NCBI RefSeq assembly: GCF_021730395.1
Contig: NC_069369.1
Span: 64,383,501-64,447,500 of the forward strand
DNA: 64,000 bases
DNA from: Mercenaria mercenaria
Lineage: Eukaryota > Mollusca > Bivalvia > Venerida > Veneridae
Direction: 5' to 3'
A model generated the notes under the pieces. It saw nothing but the letters and a program-made list of their open reading frames with translations. It was not told where the DNA came from and did not search any database. Shown here piece by piece: positions 48,736 through 61,252 of the stretch. How positions within the stretch are numbered: position 1 is the first letter of the stretch; each line of letters opens with the position of its first letter. Made by a program: the position numbers and the translations under genes.

Positions 48736-49735
48736 AGGGAATTCCTATAGTTTTTTATGCGCATCTTTCTGCGCAGCCAACACTTTCTATGGAAATCTGA
48801 ACTGAAGTCAACATTTGTTGAAACATGTTACAGACAATCTTAGATATGAGGAATTTTGAATGAAATAACATTTTTGATAAGTTATATCAGTAATCAAATG
48901 TTGATACTGGTTTATGTTGTATTGACAAGTATCATGACTGACAGGTATCATGCCTGACAGGTATCTTGCTATTTTTGTGGTTGTGTTTTCACATCGCATT
49001 TTAGTACAAAGACAGTGTTGTTCATATAATGTAAGATAATTGACTTAGTACTGATAAGACAATATCACCTTTCAGATTATTTAGTATTCAATTATAGAAA
49101 GAATTAAGAATTTAAAAAAAAATAACTTTTAGCAGACATACATGTAATCAATTTGGCCAGGTTCACGCCATTTCCGTCCGAACAGGTGTTGTATTCTAGC
49201 GGGCTTAACATAAAATTTAGCCTGGTGATCCATACATTTTTAGCCATTTTTATGCTCACAATTCAGTTATCTATACACTAGAAGAAAAAGAAAAAATTCT
49301 ATGAAAGAGTTTTTTTCAAAATTGAAAAAAAAATTCTTCACTATGGGTATTTTTCATTGAAAAAAGTTCACAAAAGTAAATATAAAACAATATTTTTTTT
49401 TCATTTGTACCCATTATTGTAAGGATAGGGTATTACAAATATGACTATGATATCAAATAAGTATATTATAAAATCTGTAAAAAAGAAAATAACTGTATTG
49501 TGCTGCCTGGATGTATATTTTGGTTGGTATTTATAAAAAAGCAGACATTTATGAAAATGTTGAAAAATCGCTGGCAGTTTCAGCAACAGTGGGTGTGTTC
49601 AAAACAATTTTTCACAAAAACAAGCCTGGTGACCTATTGTTTTTATTTGTTCATTGTTTTCAGCACAAATTTTCCTATCATATATGTGAATTTAAAAAAA
49701 ATTCTATGAAAGGAAAATAACTATAGGAATCCTCT
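48736..49735. mobile_element. 1.0-kb TTAA-flanked element in opsin 3 3' flank
   Basis: The ends AGGGAATTCCTATAGTT and AACTATAGGAATCCTCT are inverted, with TTAA on each side (48732-48735, 49736-49739). Unit A shows the empty site near 41293 (GTATGTTGTTTAAATACAT). The TTAA target fits Kolobok or piggyBac type non-autonomous elements. No transposase frame; two short open frames near 49500-49720 look incidental. Confidence 0.85.
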
Positions 49736-50289
49736 TTAAGCACTTATGAGAACTTGTTTTATTTCGATGTAGTACCCCATGCAAAAAGTTCTACCTATCA
49801 AACCATTGATAGATATGTCATACACAATTGTGAAATATTTGTCAAATGGATGCATTTTGTATGAGATCAGAGATACTTGAAGTTAAATAGAATAAATAAT
49901 GCAGACATGCTGTCAAAGCTGAAATATAGATATTGTGTTATATGTACCGTATCACATACGATATATATTATGTATATAAACATTATATATAAATGACTTA
50001 TCACCAAGTTTTTAACAATACAGTTAGTTCATTTGTCCTTTTTAGCGGTGTCGTACAGGTGCACAAATAAGTATCAGGTAGAATTATTAACTGTGTCATT
50101 GATTGATCTTTAGTATTGTACTTACTTTCATTGGAATAACATTTCGTAGAATAACGTCAGCTGTAGATCCGGAGTGATATTTAGAATCAATGCAAAACTT
50201 TTGAGGCTCCAAAATACCGGACATTATTTGATGATTCCCCCGTACAGATACTGGTATTCTTTTAACAAGGACATATTTATCTCATTGCA

Positions 50290-50306
50290 TTGTGTGTGAT
50301 ATGTGC

Positions 50307-50363
<57 letters not shown>

Positions 50364-50372
50364 AGTGTGTGT
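50290..50372 (+). repeat. TG/CA microsatellite
   Basis: A TG run with a few GC and TT interruptions. The minus-strand open frame over it (TH-rich) is an artefact of the repeat. Confidence 0.95.
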
Positions 50373-50889
50373 GCGTGTGCCACGTGCGTGTATGTGCTAC
50401 TGTGGTTCGCAGTGTAGAGAGGCTTTGTTTTTGGAGTTGAATATTCATCCCCACTTCCCCCAACATACCCACCCTTTTATCTACCCCTTGCCCATTTTTT
50501 TATTTTTGCATATAATTAAGATGTACTTGTTGTTGGATTTTGAAGCAATCCGTCTACTATATTTTTCTACTACCGTTTCTTTTCGTTCTTCTTTGCGACC
50601 TCTGGCTATGCTTGGGATGATCGATGCTTCCGAGAAATCTACCCTTACCTCTTTTGTCTGGGTATTGTGCGTTTTATTCGGCCTGGCGGAGTGGAGTTAA
50701 TCTCTGACTTATGCAAATAACGGTCATCTAAAAAACGAGCAAAATAGGTAGAGCAATATAATTGTTTAATTCTGTAATCTTTCGGTAAACAACGATGTAA
50801 GCTAGATGGCCACTGAATAAGAAATCGGGTTGCCGAATATGCTACATATCTTGCACAATAATCGCGAAACCCCGCTAAAACGCACAATA
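50373..50889. other. Intergenic, nothing recognised
   Basis: Short frames at 50365-50700 (plus) and 50645-50896 (minus) show no family motif or splice context. Confidence 0.5.
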
Positions 50890-51930
50890 TGCACAATGCT
50901 TTTGTTTACCATCATTTTGTTTACCATCGACATGTGAACATTGCTATTTGGGTTATCATTATCATACTGTCAAGGTAATGTTCTTATGTGTATACACAAT
51001 GCTTTTGTTTACCATCATTTTTTTTACCATTGCCAAGTGAACTTTACTATTTATATTATCATTATCATACTGTCAAGGTAATGTTTTATGTGTATACACA
51101 ATGTTTTTGTTGACCATCATTTTGTTTACCATCGACATGTAAACATTACTAAATATGTTATCATTATCATGCAGTCTTGGTAATGTTTTTATGCGTATAC
51201 ACAACGCTTTTGTTTACCAACATTTTTGTTTACCATCGACATGTGAACATTGCTAACTGGGTTATCATTATCATACTGTCAAGGTTATGTTCTTATGTGT
51301 ATACACAATGCTTTTGTGTACCATCATTTTGTTTACCAATGACATGTGAACATTACTAATTATGTTATCATTATCATACTCTGAAGGTAATGTTTTTATG
51401 CGTATACACAATGCTTTTGTTTTTCATCATTTTGTTTACCATCGACATGTGAACATTACTATTTATGTTATCATTATCATACTGTCAAGGTAATGTTTTT
51501 ATGCGTATACACAATGCTTTTGTTTGCCATCATTTTGTTTACCATCGACATGTGAACATTACTAATTATGTTATCATTATCATACTGTCTAGGTAATGTT
51601 TTATGTTTATATACAATGTTTTTGTTGACCATCATTTTGTTTACCATCGACATGTGAACATTAGTAATTATGTTATCATTATCATACTGACTAGGTAATG
51701 TTTTATATTTATATACAATGTTTTTGTTGACCATCATTTTCTTTACCATCGACATGTGAACATTACTAATTATGTTATAATTATCATACTGACTAGGTAA
51801 TGTTTTATGTTTATATACAATGTTTTTGTTGACCATCATTTTGTTTACCATCGACATGTGAACATTACTAATTATGTTATCATTATCATACTGTCAAGGT
51901 AAGGTTCCTATGTGTAGTATACACAGTGCT
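50890..51930 (+). repeat. Minisatellite, about ten units of about 103 bp
   Basis: Each unit holds ACCATCATTTTGTTTACCAT, CGACATGTGAACATTACTAA, ATGTTATCATTATCATACTG and GTATACACAATG. The minus-strand frame at 51477-51857 reads as repeated 34-residue blocks only because the local period is 102. Confidence 0.93.
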
Positions 51931-52640
51931 TTTGTTTACAATCATTTTTAATCTTTTTAATTATATAATTATTACACTTCAAATATGTGTTCAGGCATAC
52001 TTTATACCTTCGAAATACGTATTTCAACTATTTCTACTTTGGATACAACCTGTTCATGTTACAACAGCATTGCATATCTATCACTTGAAACTTTAATCAG
52101 TATTTGCCATGTGCATATTTTACCGTTGTAAAACTTACAACACATTATTATTGTAATATGCTTGGTTTCTCCATTATAGTTTATATAAGCATACAAATAT
52201 AAGAGTAGTTTTCATTTGAAGGGAGAAGCTAAATGTTATAAACAAAGTGGTACTTTTATGTTGCAGTGTAAGTAAAACAATAATACTATTTAAATATAAG
52301 TTTTTTTTGCCGTTGTCACTTTACGTCTTACCACCAACTCGTATTTTTTTTCTAGAACATCTTCATCCCATTCTAAACCTTTGGGTATATTATGCATAAT
52401 GCATGCAGATTGGTTAGCATAGGCAAGGGAACTAGTGGTGGAGCACTTCTAACGGGAGGTCGTGGGTTCGTTCTCTGGCCTTTTTAAACTAAAGAGGTGA
52501 ACATGACTTGATAGGTAACTATGCCGTGTGTCTTCGGCGTGATATTCTAGTGCGGTAACAAATACCTACTATTGGTGCCATGCTTGAGCGAGGAAACAGT
52601 TCCATCATATTTGATGTAAATTTTACAATAAAGAACATAT
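51931..52640. other. Intergenic, nothing firm
   Basis: The sequence is AT-rich. A short tRNA-like box B (GGGAGGTCGTGGGTTCG) near 52455 is probably a SINE relic. Confidence 0.45.
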
Positions 52641-52820
52641 TAGAATCGAAATAATTTATAGCAAAACAGTGCTTTATCACTATTTATACGCTCGGGCGGT
52701 AAAACGTCGTCCGAAATAATTTCACTCGGGCTGCGCCCTCGTGAAATTATTACGTCCGACGTATAACCGCCCATCGTGTATAAATAGTGATAAAGCACTG
52801 TTTTGCTATAAATTATTTCT
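52641..52820. mobile_element. Hairpin MITE
   Basis: The arm AATTTATAGCAAAACAGTGC, continued by TTTATCACTATTTATACG, is mirrored by TATAAATAGTGATAAAGCAC and TGTTTTGCTATAAATT. The outer TAGAATCGAAATAAT motif is shared with the hairpin at 57105-57435. A GCGCCCTCGTGAAATTATT tip is typical of this group in the window. Confidence 0.85.
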
Positions 52821-55029
52821 TAAGTAAATTTCAAATAAATACCAATGTTTCTTTGTTGAAAATGCCTTTGATTTCTTTCAATTACTATATTACTTGCATT
52901 TTAATGTTTTTCTGAATGTCTGAATTTTCCATGTGTTTGATCACGATAGCTATGATAAATGAGCTTTTGTTTTTGATAGATTGATAACTTTAAGTGTTTA
53001 GCATCACTACACTCCCTAGCTTATTAACGTTGATATACTTCTGTCTATTTTCAATTTCTTACGTTTCCCGGATTTGTTTTGATTGTTTCATTACTAACCC
53101 CTCACCTACGAAATAATAAACCCTTAAAAATACAGACTCTCTATGTGCTTTGTTTAGCATTTTTATGATTTACGGCTAGCTTCATTGTCTGCTGACAACT
53201 CCTTGATTTTAATTGAGTAATATGAATGTTCTGTTTTCAAGTGCTATCTCAGACTTACGGGATTTAAATATATGGCAATGGAAGAATTATAATAATTGAA
53301 ACTTTTAAGTGGCATTATGCGCATCTTACTGCACATAGTATGCTTTTGGTGATTTTTTTTTATAAAAGCAATTTTCGGATGCTGTGCGTTTAAATGTGTT
53401 AAATTAATGATAATGCCGCATAAGTATTTGAAGTAAATGCTTTAGAAATAAAGAAATCGGACTAATAAAATAATAGTTTTTTCTTCAATCTTCTACGCAA
53501 TGATCTCCCTTACCTATAGGCAAAAATTTCTGAAGTTGAAGGGAAGCAACTCCTGCATGCAGTTTGACTTTTCTTAAAAAGACTGCCCCAGTCAAAATAA
53601 GAAATGTCATACTTGAAAAGTTGATATTTCGTACTGTTAACAAGATGAGTTTGGTATATTGGGTTAAAAGCTATAATTCCTCCACCCTTTTACACATATC
53701 TATTTCAGCTGGATTTTTACTTGCAAAATGCGCATAATTCCACTTTAACTGAAACTCAATGCAGATTTTATTTATCTATACGCTATTTTCTTGTGCAGCT
53801 TGTACATTTGTATTTGGTGAAGTCAGATGGTTTGTTTGTAGTCTTTAGTTGTAATCTGATTTCTTTATATCATTCAATTGTTCGATACACAAAGAACTTT
53901 TGTAGCTTTCGACAATGGGACGAATCCCTTAACAATTCATTTTACATCGATTAACACATGCATGTATGTTTAATATAATAAATCGTTAAGAAACAATATA
54001 TATAACCATGTTTTTGAATTTGCAATATTAAACATGTTGGATTTACATTTTTCCAGCTGGACAAAGGAATTAACCTACAGAAGATTTAAATAATACGTTT
54101 GAATGATTTGCTTCCCTTGAACTAAAAGAAGTATCTTTAAATTAAATATTGAATTTTCCACTAAATATGAATAAAACGTGAAATGTATATAAAAATAAAT
54201 ATAAAAAGCTCTTGTTATCCTTGTCTTTCAATTTTTGATTAATGTGTTATTGCTGCCGATAAAGTAATGATTCAGTCGTGTCTAAAAATGTGTTTAACCT
54301 AGTATCAGGATATAAAATTACCAAAGTAGTCTTTGGTGAATGTTCCAAAGACAAGCATTATTTTTTGTGATACTAAGGGGAAGATGGTATATGATGAAAG
54401 GACCGGGAATTGTTTGCCCCCTTTTTTCGGGTTTTCGGGTGATGGGGTGAGGAGTAGGTAGAGGGCACTTACAGTTGCCCTTGTCCGTCTGTCTTTCCGT
54501 CACTCCGTCCGTCTGAGTTTGTGTCATGCATACCTCAACAAGTATTTGACCCAGAGTCAACAAACCTCACAGGATTGGTATTCATATACTTGATGTTTTA
54601 ATTGGACCTCTCAATAATACTGTATGGCTGCTTCACATTTTGCTCATATTCATCGACATTGATATTTACTTTCCAGATAGTAGTTCTACTTGTTTTGATT
54701 CAGGTGAATGCAGTAAGAAAAGTAGCCAAACGAAATAGTTCATAAACGCGTTTTCAACTTTACAGATTACCTTGAAAGTATGTTTGATATAACCAAGGCA
54801 AAGTTTATTATTCTTTTCCTACTAGATTATGTTCAACATGTAACATAACTCTATTACGCTATAAAGGTACCGGTATTATGTTTGACCTTTGCGGAGAGGC
54901 AAACATTAATAATAAGAGAATATTGGATAAAAGAGTGCAGTGTCACGTACATAACAATGTCCTGACAGTTGTAATAGGATTTATTTCTACAGGGAGCATA
55001 GAAGATGAATACTAGTCATTGTATATCTC
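52821..55029. other. Intergenic, no gene recognised
   Basis: The sequence is AT-rich. A CCGTCTGTCTTTCCGTCACT tract near 54487 resembles the low-complexity part of the DNA elements at 6942 and 20582 and may mark another relic. The frame at 53721-53954 has no recognisable motif. Confidence 0.5.
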
Positions 55030-55034
55030 TTCCA

Positions 55035-55465
55035 CAGGTCTAGGAAAGTGGAGTATTTACAGATTATCTGTAAATTTACAGATAATCTATAAATTTACAG
55101 ATTGTGTGTATGAAAACTGATGAAATTACATTTATCCTCAAAACCGCAGCTTGGAATTAATTGGTTTATTTACAGCATGCATAAATTAAGGTCATTTGTG
55201 GGTTTCAGCCATTTTTGTTGACTTCGAGTTTTTGGTTTTTTAAGAAAAATCAAAGTCAACAGAAATGACTGAAAGTTACAATTGACCTTTATTTATACAT
55301 ACCATAAGTAAATCAATTAATTTCAAGCTGCGATTTTGTGTTTAAATATAATTTTAGCAGTTTTCAAACACTTGATCTGTAAATTTACAGATTGAAAATC
55401 TGTATATTTATAGATTATCTGTAAATTTACAGATAATCTGTAAATACTCCACTTTCCTAGACCTG
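55035..55465. mobile_element. 431-bp MITE with 5-bp target duplication
   Basis: The inverted ends CAGGTCTAGGAAAGTGGAG and CTCCACTTTCCTAGACCTG are perfect and continue into repeated ATTTACAGATTATCTGTAAA words on both sides. TTCCA flanks both ends (55030-55034, 55466-55470). Inner arms (GTCAACAGAAATGAC and its inverse, AATTAATTGGTTTATTTA and its inverse) pair as well. Confidence 0.9.
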
Positions 55466-55470
55466 TTCCA

Positions 55471-56382
55471 TGCGTTTTATTTGCTCAAATGTGTTTGAAG
55501 ATTGAGAGTAGATAATAAAAATATACAAGGTAACGTGATATTCAAACAATGATTAATTAAAGCACATTAGAAACTATTTTATTTGAGGATGAAAAGATAT
55601 CAATAATTCTAACAGCAAACACACCATTTTCAAACAGTGCTCTGATTTCACAGATCACTTGCAGTAACACCATATTAACTGTAAGCGCACTGTCCATTTC
55701 AGAACCTTTCGATCATTATTGTGTATGTCACCTCTAACAATTCCCGCCAGCTCAGATACACAACATCTCTAAGAACATTAAAATCATTATTACCTGACCC
55801 GATCCATTTTCCTGTTAAACAAAGAAGACTGAAACTCAAAATCTCATCTTGTATGTCTCAGTTATTCCTTTATAGCGTCAGATGTCATAACGGCATGCTG
55901 GAGGGGAAACTCACAAGAAACAGGCAATTTTTTGTGGATGTCGTCAAGGATGAAGATAATCATCCTCGATGACGTGTTAGAATCGAAGTAATATATCTCA
56001 AACAGTGATTCTCTCCTGAATGAAATAATTATTTGTCGTTGAGATGCGTCGCCGTCGTGATTTAATTCCCTCGCATCTGAAACTTCATAGGCCTTACAAT
56101 ATTTTTATTCCGCGAAAACGCGCTGTTTGTGACATATTATTTCTTAGATAATAGTACGTACGTGTCTTTCATAACTTTTTTACCAGAAACACGATGGTAC
56201 AATTAAAAAGGGTAATTTATGCAGTAATTGTATAATTTCGTTATATAAAAACATGGACCTAGCCTACTATTATTTACTTTTAAGGTAGGCCTAAATACTT
56301 TTTACAGTCCTAAACAGCATAAGTATTGCAGTTTAATTAAGAAATAATAGATTTTAAATCTGTTCCTATGTTTGATCAGTTA
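55471..56382. other. Intergenic, possible MITE relic
   Basis: GTGTTAGAATCGAAGTAATA near 55974 and the AAGAAATAATAG near 56339 match the ends of the hairpin family at 57105-57435, so part of this stretch may be a decayed copy. The frame at 55721-55972 (83 codons) is unrecognised. Confidence 0.4.
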
Positions 56383-58037
56383 TTCTAACACGACACGCAT
56401 TAATTGCTATATAAAGATATAGCAAACAGCCTATATATGAATCTTCGATAAAATATAGTTGGCTAATACATTTTACCCGCTATGATTGTAACATACGAGA
56501 TTCTACTTCTGTTCCATTACATAAGAATTATTCCAGGACCAAACGGTTGTAAACAACATTTCAAAAATATAATTATGATAAAAAGTCATACTGACTTATG
56601 TGCAAGGTCGTAAAACATATATTGATCTCTACGAGCGAATTAGTTCAGTTATGATTCTGCAGTGACATCATAAAAGTATTGACACAAAATATGACATCGT
56701 AATGATGTGGCGTCATACAAAAGTACATTGTAAGCTCGCAACACTGGATCAAATAACAAAAGTTGATGATTCTGTTGATAAATAGTTTGCGAGCTGTTGG
56801 ATTACTAGTTTATAAATACTTCTCAAAATTCTGTTAAAAAACAATTTTCTAAAAGTTCCCTTTTTAATCATGGGGGTAAATGGTAACAGCATATGACCCA
56901 AATGACTTTTTACGCTAAAATCGATAACTAGTTTATAAATACTTCTCAAAATTCTAATAAAAAAGGAACAAATATCTATACGTTCCATTGGCTGTGCAAC
57001 ACTTTCTAACAATGGAGTAAATTGTAACTGCATACGATCCGAATGACGCATTACGCTGAAAATGTAGTACTGTAATATGCGAATTATTTGAATTATTTGC
57101 GTTGTTAGAATCGAAATAATAAATATGTTCCAATAATTTTATCAGTTAATAAATATGAGCAGTCGTTCGGATGCGAATAATTAAACCACTCGTGCTACGC
57201 ACTCGTGATTTAGTTATTACACATCCTGACTCCTGTCCATATTTGATTAACTGATAAAATACAGGAACAGATTTATTATTTCTTAAATAAAATATGGACA
57301 GGAGTTTGGATGCGTAATAATTAAATCACGAGTGCGAAGCACGTGTGGTTTAATTATTCGCATCTGAACGACTGCTCATATTTTATTAACTGATAAAATT
57401 ATTGGAACATATTCATTATTTCGTTTCTAACAACGCAAATAATTCGCATTTTACAGTACTACATTTTCAGCGTAATGCGTCATTCGGATCATATGCAGTT
57501 ACAATTTATCCCCATGGTTGGAAAGTTTTGCACAGCCAATGGAATGTATAGATATTTGTTCCTTTTTTATTAGAATTTTGAGAAGTATTTATAAACTAGT
57601 TATCTAACAGCTCTCAAATTATTTATAAACAGAATAATCAAATTAGGTTAGTTGACCCTGTACTACGAGTTACAAGCTTAACTTTTATATGACATCACAT
57701 CATTATGACGTCATTCTTTACGTCATACATTTATGACTTCACCGCTGAATCATAATTGAGCTAACTGAATTCGCTCGTAGAGATCAAAACGTGTTTTACG
57801 GTCCTACACACAAGTCAGTATGACGTTTTATCAAAATTATGTTTTTGAAATGTTATTTTCAACCGTTTGGCCCTGAAATAATTCGTATATAATGAAACAG
57901 AAGTAGAATCTCTTATGTCACAATCGTACAGGGAGAAATGTAACAGCCAACCACATTTTATCGTAGATTCATGTATAGGCGATTTCGCTATATACAATGT
58001 ATATATATAGCGATTGCTGCGGATCGTGTTAGAATGT
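56383..58037. repeat. 1.65-kb imperfect palindrome with a MITE-like hairpin at its centre
   Basis: The outer boundary ATTCTAACACG at the left is mirrored by CGTGTTAGAATG at the right. The arms match through many landmarks, such as TCTACGAGCGAATTAGTTCA against TGAATTCGCTCGTAGA, and CCATTGGCTGTGCAA against its inverse. The left arm carries an extra tandem copy of about 120 bp (TTTATAAATACTTCTCAAAATTC near 56811 and 56933). The central hairpin (57105-57435) starts GTTAGAATCGAAATAAT and ends ATTATTTCGTTTCTAAC. Confidence 0.85.
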
Positions 58038-59826
58038 TTATTCTGCAATCGGCAGTTTATACATGTTTTACATTTAAATGAAACCTTTCTTAGGGATGTT
58101 ACGATAAACGACCGATCATCCAGCAATATTGTTAATGCCTTCAGTAGCGGAAACAAATGCACATGTTTCAGTAATTCAAACTTTACTAAGTATGTCTATA
58201 CCTTTGATGAGCACAGACGAGCTGTAAAAGGTAATCTGTTTCTGTATCTTGAATGTAACGCTTTCTCAATTGTAACAGTTATGAAAGGAAAGCTAATATA
58301 TTCGGAACGTTTCCCATACTTTTACAGCTACAGAAAATAAAAGTTATTTATGGCGGCTAGGATTTATGATCTGCCAATCATTTTAAGTACTGAAGTATCT
58401 GTGTCAGCATGAGTGCGTCACACAGTGTCCGGTATGTCAGTCAGCGATGTTGTAGGTGCGCCATGCATTGCGTAGTATCTAGGCCATTTTTTTTACTTCT
58501 AGATGATCACCGAAATCTTAATATCTATTTCAGGTATCCACTTCAAAAGACGTAATTTCATAGACACGGGTGGGTATGTACTTAATATGGATAATTTGAC
58601 TAAACCATTGATCGTCAATGACATATAAAATGGAAAATGGAAAAAAAGCCTAAAAGTCATAAAAATGTTTCGTATCGTCATTATCCAAATGAATATCTCC
58701 AATGAAAACGTTTCAACAGTCCTTCCAGACCTAATATAATATATATTGTTCGAAATAGTATGTTATTTTCATTCAATGGTACAGACTGGAAGATTATAGC
58801 GTAATAAACTTATTGCTTAGGAGCCATGTAAAAATGTGTCACCTCCCTCCCGAATATCAAATAATTTCTGTGTGATCGAAAGACTGTTAGTGGAACAAAA
58901 CGGAGTAAATAATAGAATCTGGTAAATTAATATTTAATGGTTACTTATATAAATGTACAATCTGTACACTCTATGTAAACTATCATCTAGCCTTCTGCAA
59001 TAAGAGAGACTGTCTAGGGTAACTTCTGTTTGATTATCATATTAAATGAATTATTGCAAGGGTTGAATATAATTGTAGTCTACAAACTGGTCAAATACAC
59101 TTACTTAAAGATAATTGTTTGTTTTAAGTTTTAAACTCGCTGACCATGGCTTTTCCTGTCGGACCATTGTCTTTGTTTTGTAGAGTTTCAATCAAATCAA
59201 ATAAGATGATAATTTGGGAGCACAGACCGCAGCAAATAGCGAATAAATAGCCTGCTTGGTTCAATAGAAGTAATGATCATGCAACACTCCTCAATGTACG
59301 AACTTCTGCTGTGTTTGATTTCCATCCGTCAAGAAAACAGGTTTTGAAAATGTCTTGCTGCATCTCCAGAACCAACCAGACTTATATATAGTCTGAACAA
59401 AATCCATGGTATTAAGTAGTCAGGAATACTGATTTGTTTTGTCAACTGATGACCACAAATTTGCATTTTCTGTTCAGACATGTCTTGGAAATGATCTTGT
59501 GTAGCAATTCAGGAAAGAAATATCAATTTATTTGTTCAGAATGTTTTTCGTTTCCCTTACAATCAGAAAAGATGTTTTGTGACATTGGTAAACGAAGTAT
59601 TTTTCATTTGATTTATATTGTTCTTTGAATTTCATTTACAAATGTATTTTGTTTACTTTGAAACAGTGTTTTTGTTACATAACGCGTCTGTCGCTGGAAA
59701 AGTGTTAGCAATATAACCAGTTCGTACAAGCAACAAGTTTCCATGTATTGAATTACTGGTTTTGGATACATTGTAACAGCGAAGGGCAATGATGTTTCAA
59801 TGTTTGAACTTTGGCAGTGGAAAAAA
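58038..59826. other. Intergenic, nothing firm
   Basis: A 108-codon frame (58014-58340) straddles the palindrome edge and has no recognised motif. The rest is AT-rich without structure I can support. Confidence 0.45.
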
Positions 59827-59837
59827 TCTTTGCAATA

Positions 59838-60131
59838 TTTTTTTTTTTTTTGTTTTGGGTTTAACGCCGTTTTTCAACAGTATTTCAGTCATGTAACGGC
59901 GGGCAGTTAACCTAACCAGTGTTCCTGGGTTCTGTACCAGTACAAACCTGTTCTCCGCAAGTAACTGCCAACTTCCCCACATGAATTATCAGAGGTGGAG
60001 GCCTAATGATTTCAGACACAATGTCGTTTATCAAATAGTCACGGAGAACATACGCCCCGCCCGAGGATCGAACTCGTGACCCCACGATCCGTAGACCAAC
60101 GCTCTTACCTACTGAGCTAAGCGGGCGGGCT
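59838..60131 (-). mobile_element. Full-length tRNA-derived SINE, first family
   Basis: Its A-tail is the T run at 59838-59851. The body and tRNA head are nearly the same as in 28876-29162. TCTTTGCAATA flanks both ends (59827-59837 and 60132-60142), an 11-bp target duplication, so the insertion is intact and fairly young. Confidence 0.93.
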
Positions 60132-60142
60132 TCTTTGCAATA

Positions 60143-61089
60143 ATACCATTTGCAATAATACCATTTCATACATACAACAAATTTTCATGTACCGACTTGC
60201 TGGTTTGGATACTTTGTTGCAGCTGCTAAATTAAAGGGAAGCCAGTGATGTTTTAATGTCCGAACTTCGGCAATTAAAATGTCTTTGCTATAACACTACT
60301 TTGTACCGACCGAATTGCTGGTTTCGACACATTGTAACACTTGCTGAATTAAAAGAAAAGGCAATGATATACTTCTATTGTCAGCCATTTTCTTTAATTT
60401 CAAAATGTCTTTACTTCTTCAACAGTGGTCCTATTTTAAAACTTCTGTCTGCGTGATGAACGGTTTGACAATAGTTAAAAATTTTCAGACATCCCTTTCC
60501 CCTTTAAGAAACATAAATAAAATGTTTCACTTTTACCGAATATTCATTGAATGTAGACGTTTTACGGATTCAGTTACATTTTACATTTTTGTAATCGTTT
60601 AATTACGCTACTTAGATGGTTAAAGGCAAAGAAAATCTCCTATATAAGTGACCCCCCCCCCCCCCAAATACCAGACTTTTTAATCCCCAATATACAAGAT
60701 CCTGTCTGGTCCAGTCTGATAAGGGTCCATAAAACCCCTGTAGACTTGACATGTAGCCTAATTACTGTCAGAGAATCATAAATTTTATTGCCTACAGGTA
60801 AATTGGTTATTTCCTGTGTTTTGCATTTTATTAATTGAAATGCTGTTGTTTTTTTTTAGTCTTTTTTTCAGCATGTACACAAAATTATTTTAATTGATAA
60901 GATACTAATTTTGATTGCTCAATCATGTTGAGTAATGTCCTGGCCAGTTAAATTATAACTCTTATAGTAAAGCAATTCTCACTATTAAATAATTATTCAA
61001 AACTTAAAAAGAGAAATTACAAGTTTGTTTATTCAATGATTATGATCTTTTTATCAAAAGTAACAAAATAAAAACGAAAAAAAAAAGAT
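60143..61089. other. Intergenic, nothing firm
   Basis: The sequence is AT-rich, with a 14-base C run near 60652. No gene recognised. Confidence 0.5.
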
Positions 61090-61252
61090 AATTGCTGGAT
61101 TTTATTAGAAATTAAGGAAGTGTTCAGTTGCATTTTTAATATATAAAGAAGGTATATAGACAGAAGGATGTTATATATTAAAAATGCTTAATTCCTCTTG
61201 CGTTGTCTAAATTATGTTAACTTTCTTTTATGTATAATAAAATCCAGCAATA
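61090..61252. mobile_element. Hairpin MITE
   Basis: ATTGCTGGATTTTATTA at the left is mirrored by TAATAAAATCCAGCAAT at the right, with a second pairing of GCATTTTTAATATATAA and TTATATATTAAAAATGC inside. Confidence 0.8.

Larger units (their letters stand above)
41806..50145 (+). repeat. Segmental duplication unit B (contains opsin 3)
   Basis: This is the downstream copy of unit A (29590-41740), with the same order of flank, exons and introns. It carries its own insertions: a palindrome at 43283-43450 and a 1-kb TTAA element at 48736-49735. About 65 bp separates the two units. Confidence 0.85.

Noticed and set aside
50224-50472. Minus-strand frame rich in Thr-His
   Set aside because: It is an artefact of the TG/CA microsatellite.
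51477-51857. 126-codon minus-strand frame made of repeated 34-residue blocks
   Set aside because: It is only the minisatellite read in one frame; the frame is lost where the period shifts from 102.
58014-58340. 108-codon plus-strand frame
   Set aside because: No family motif or splice context, and it begins inside the arm of a palindrome; left unassigned.
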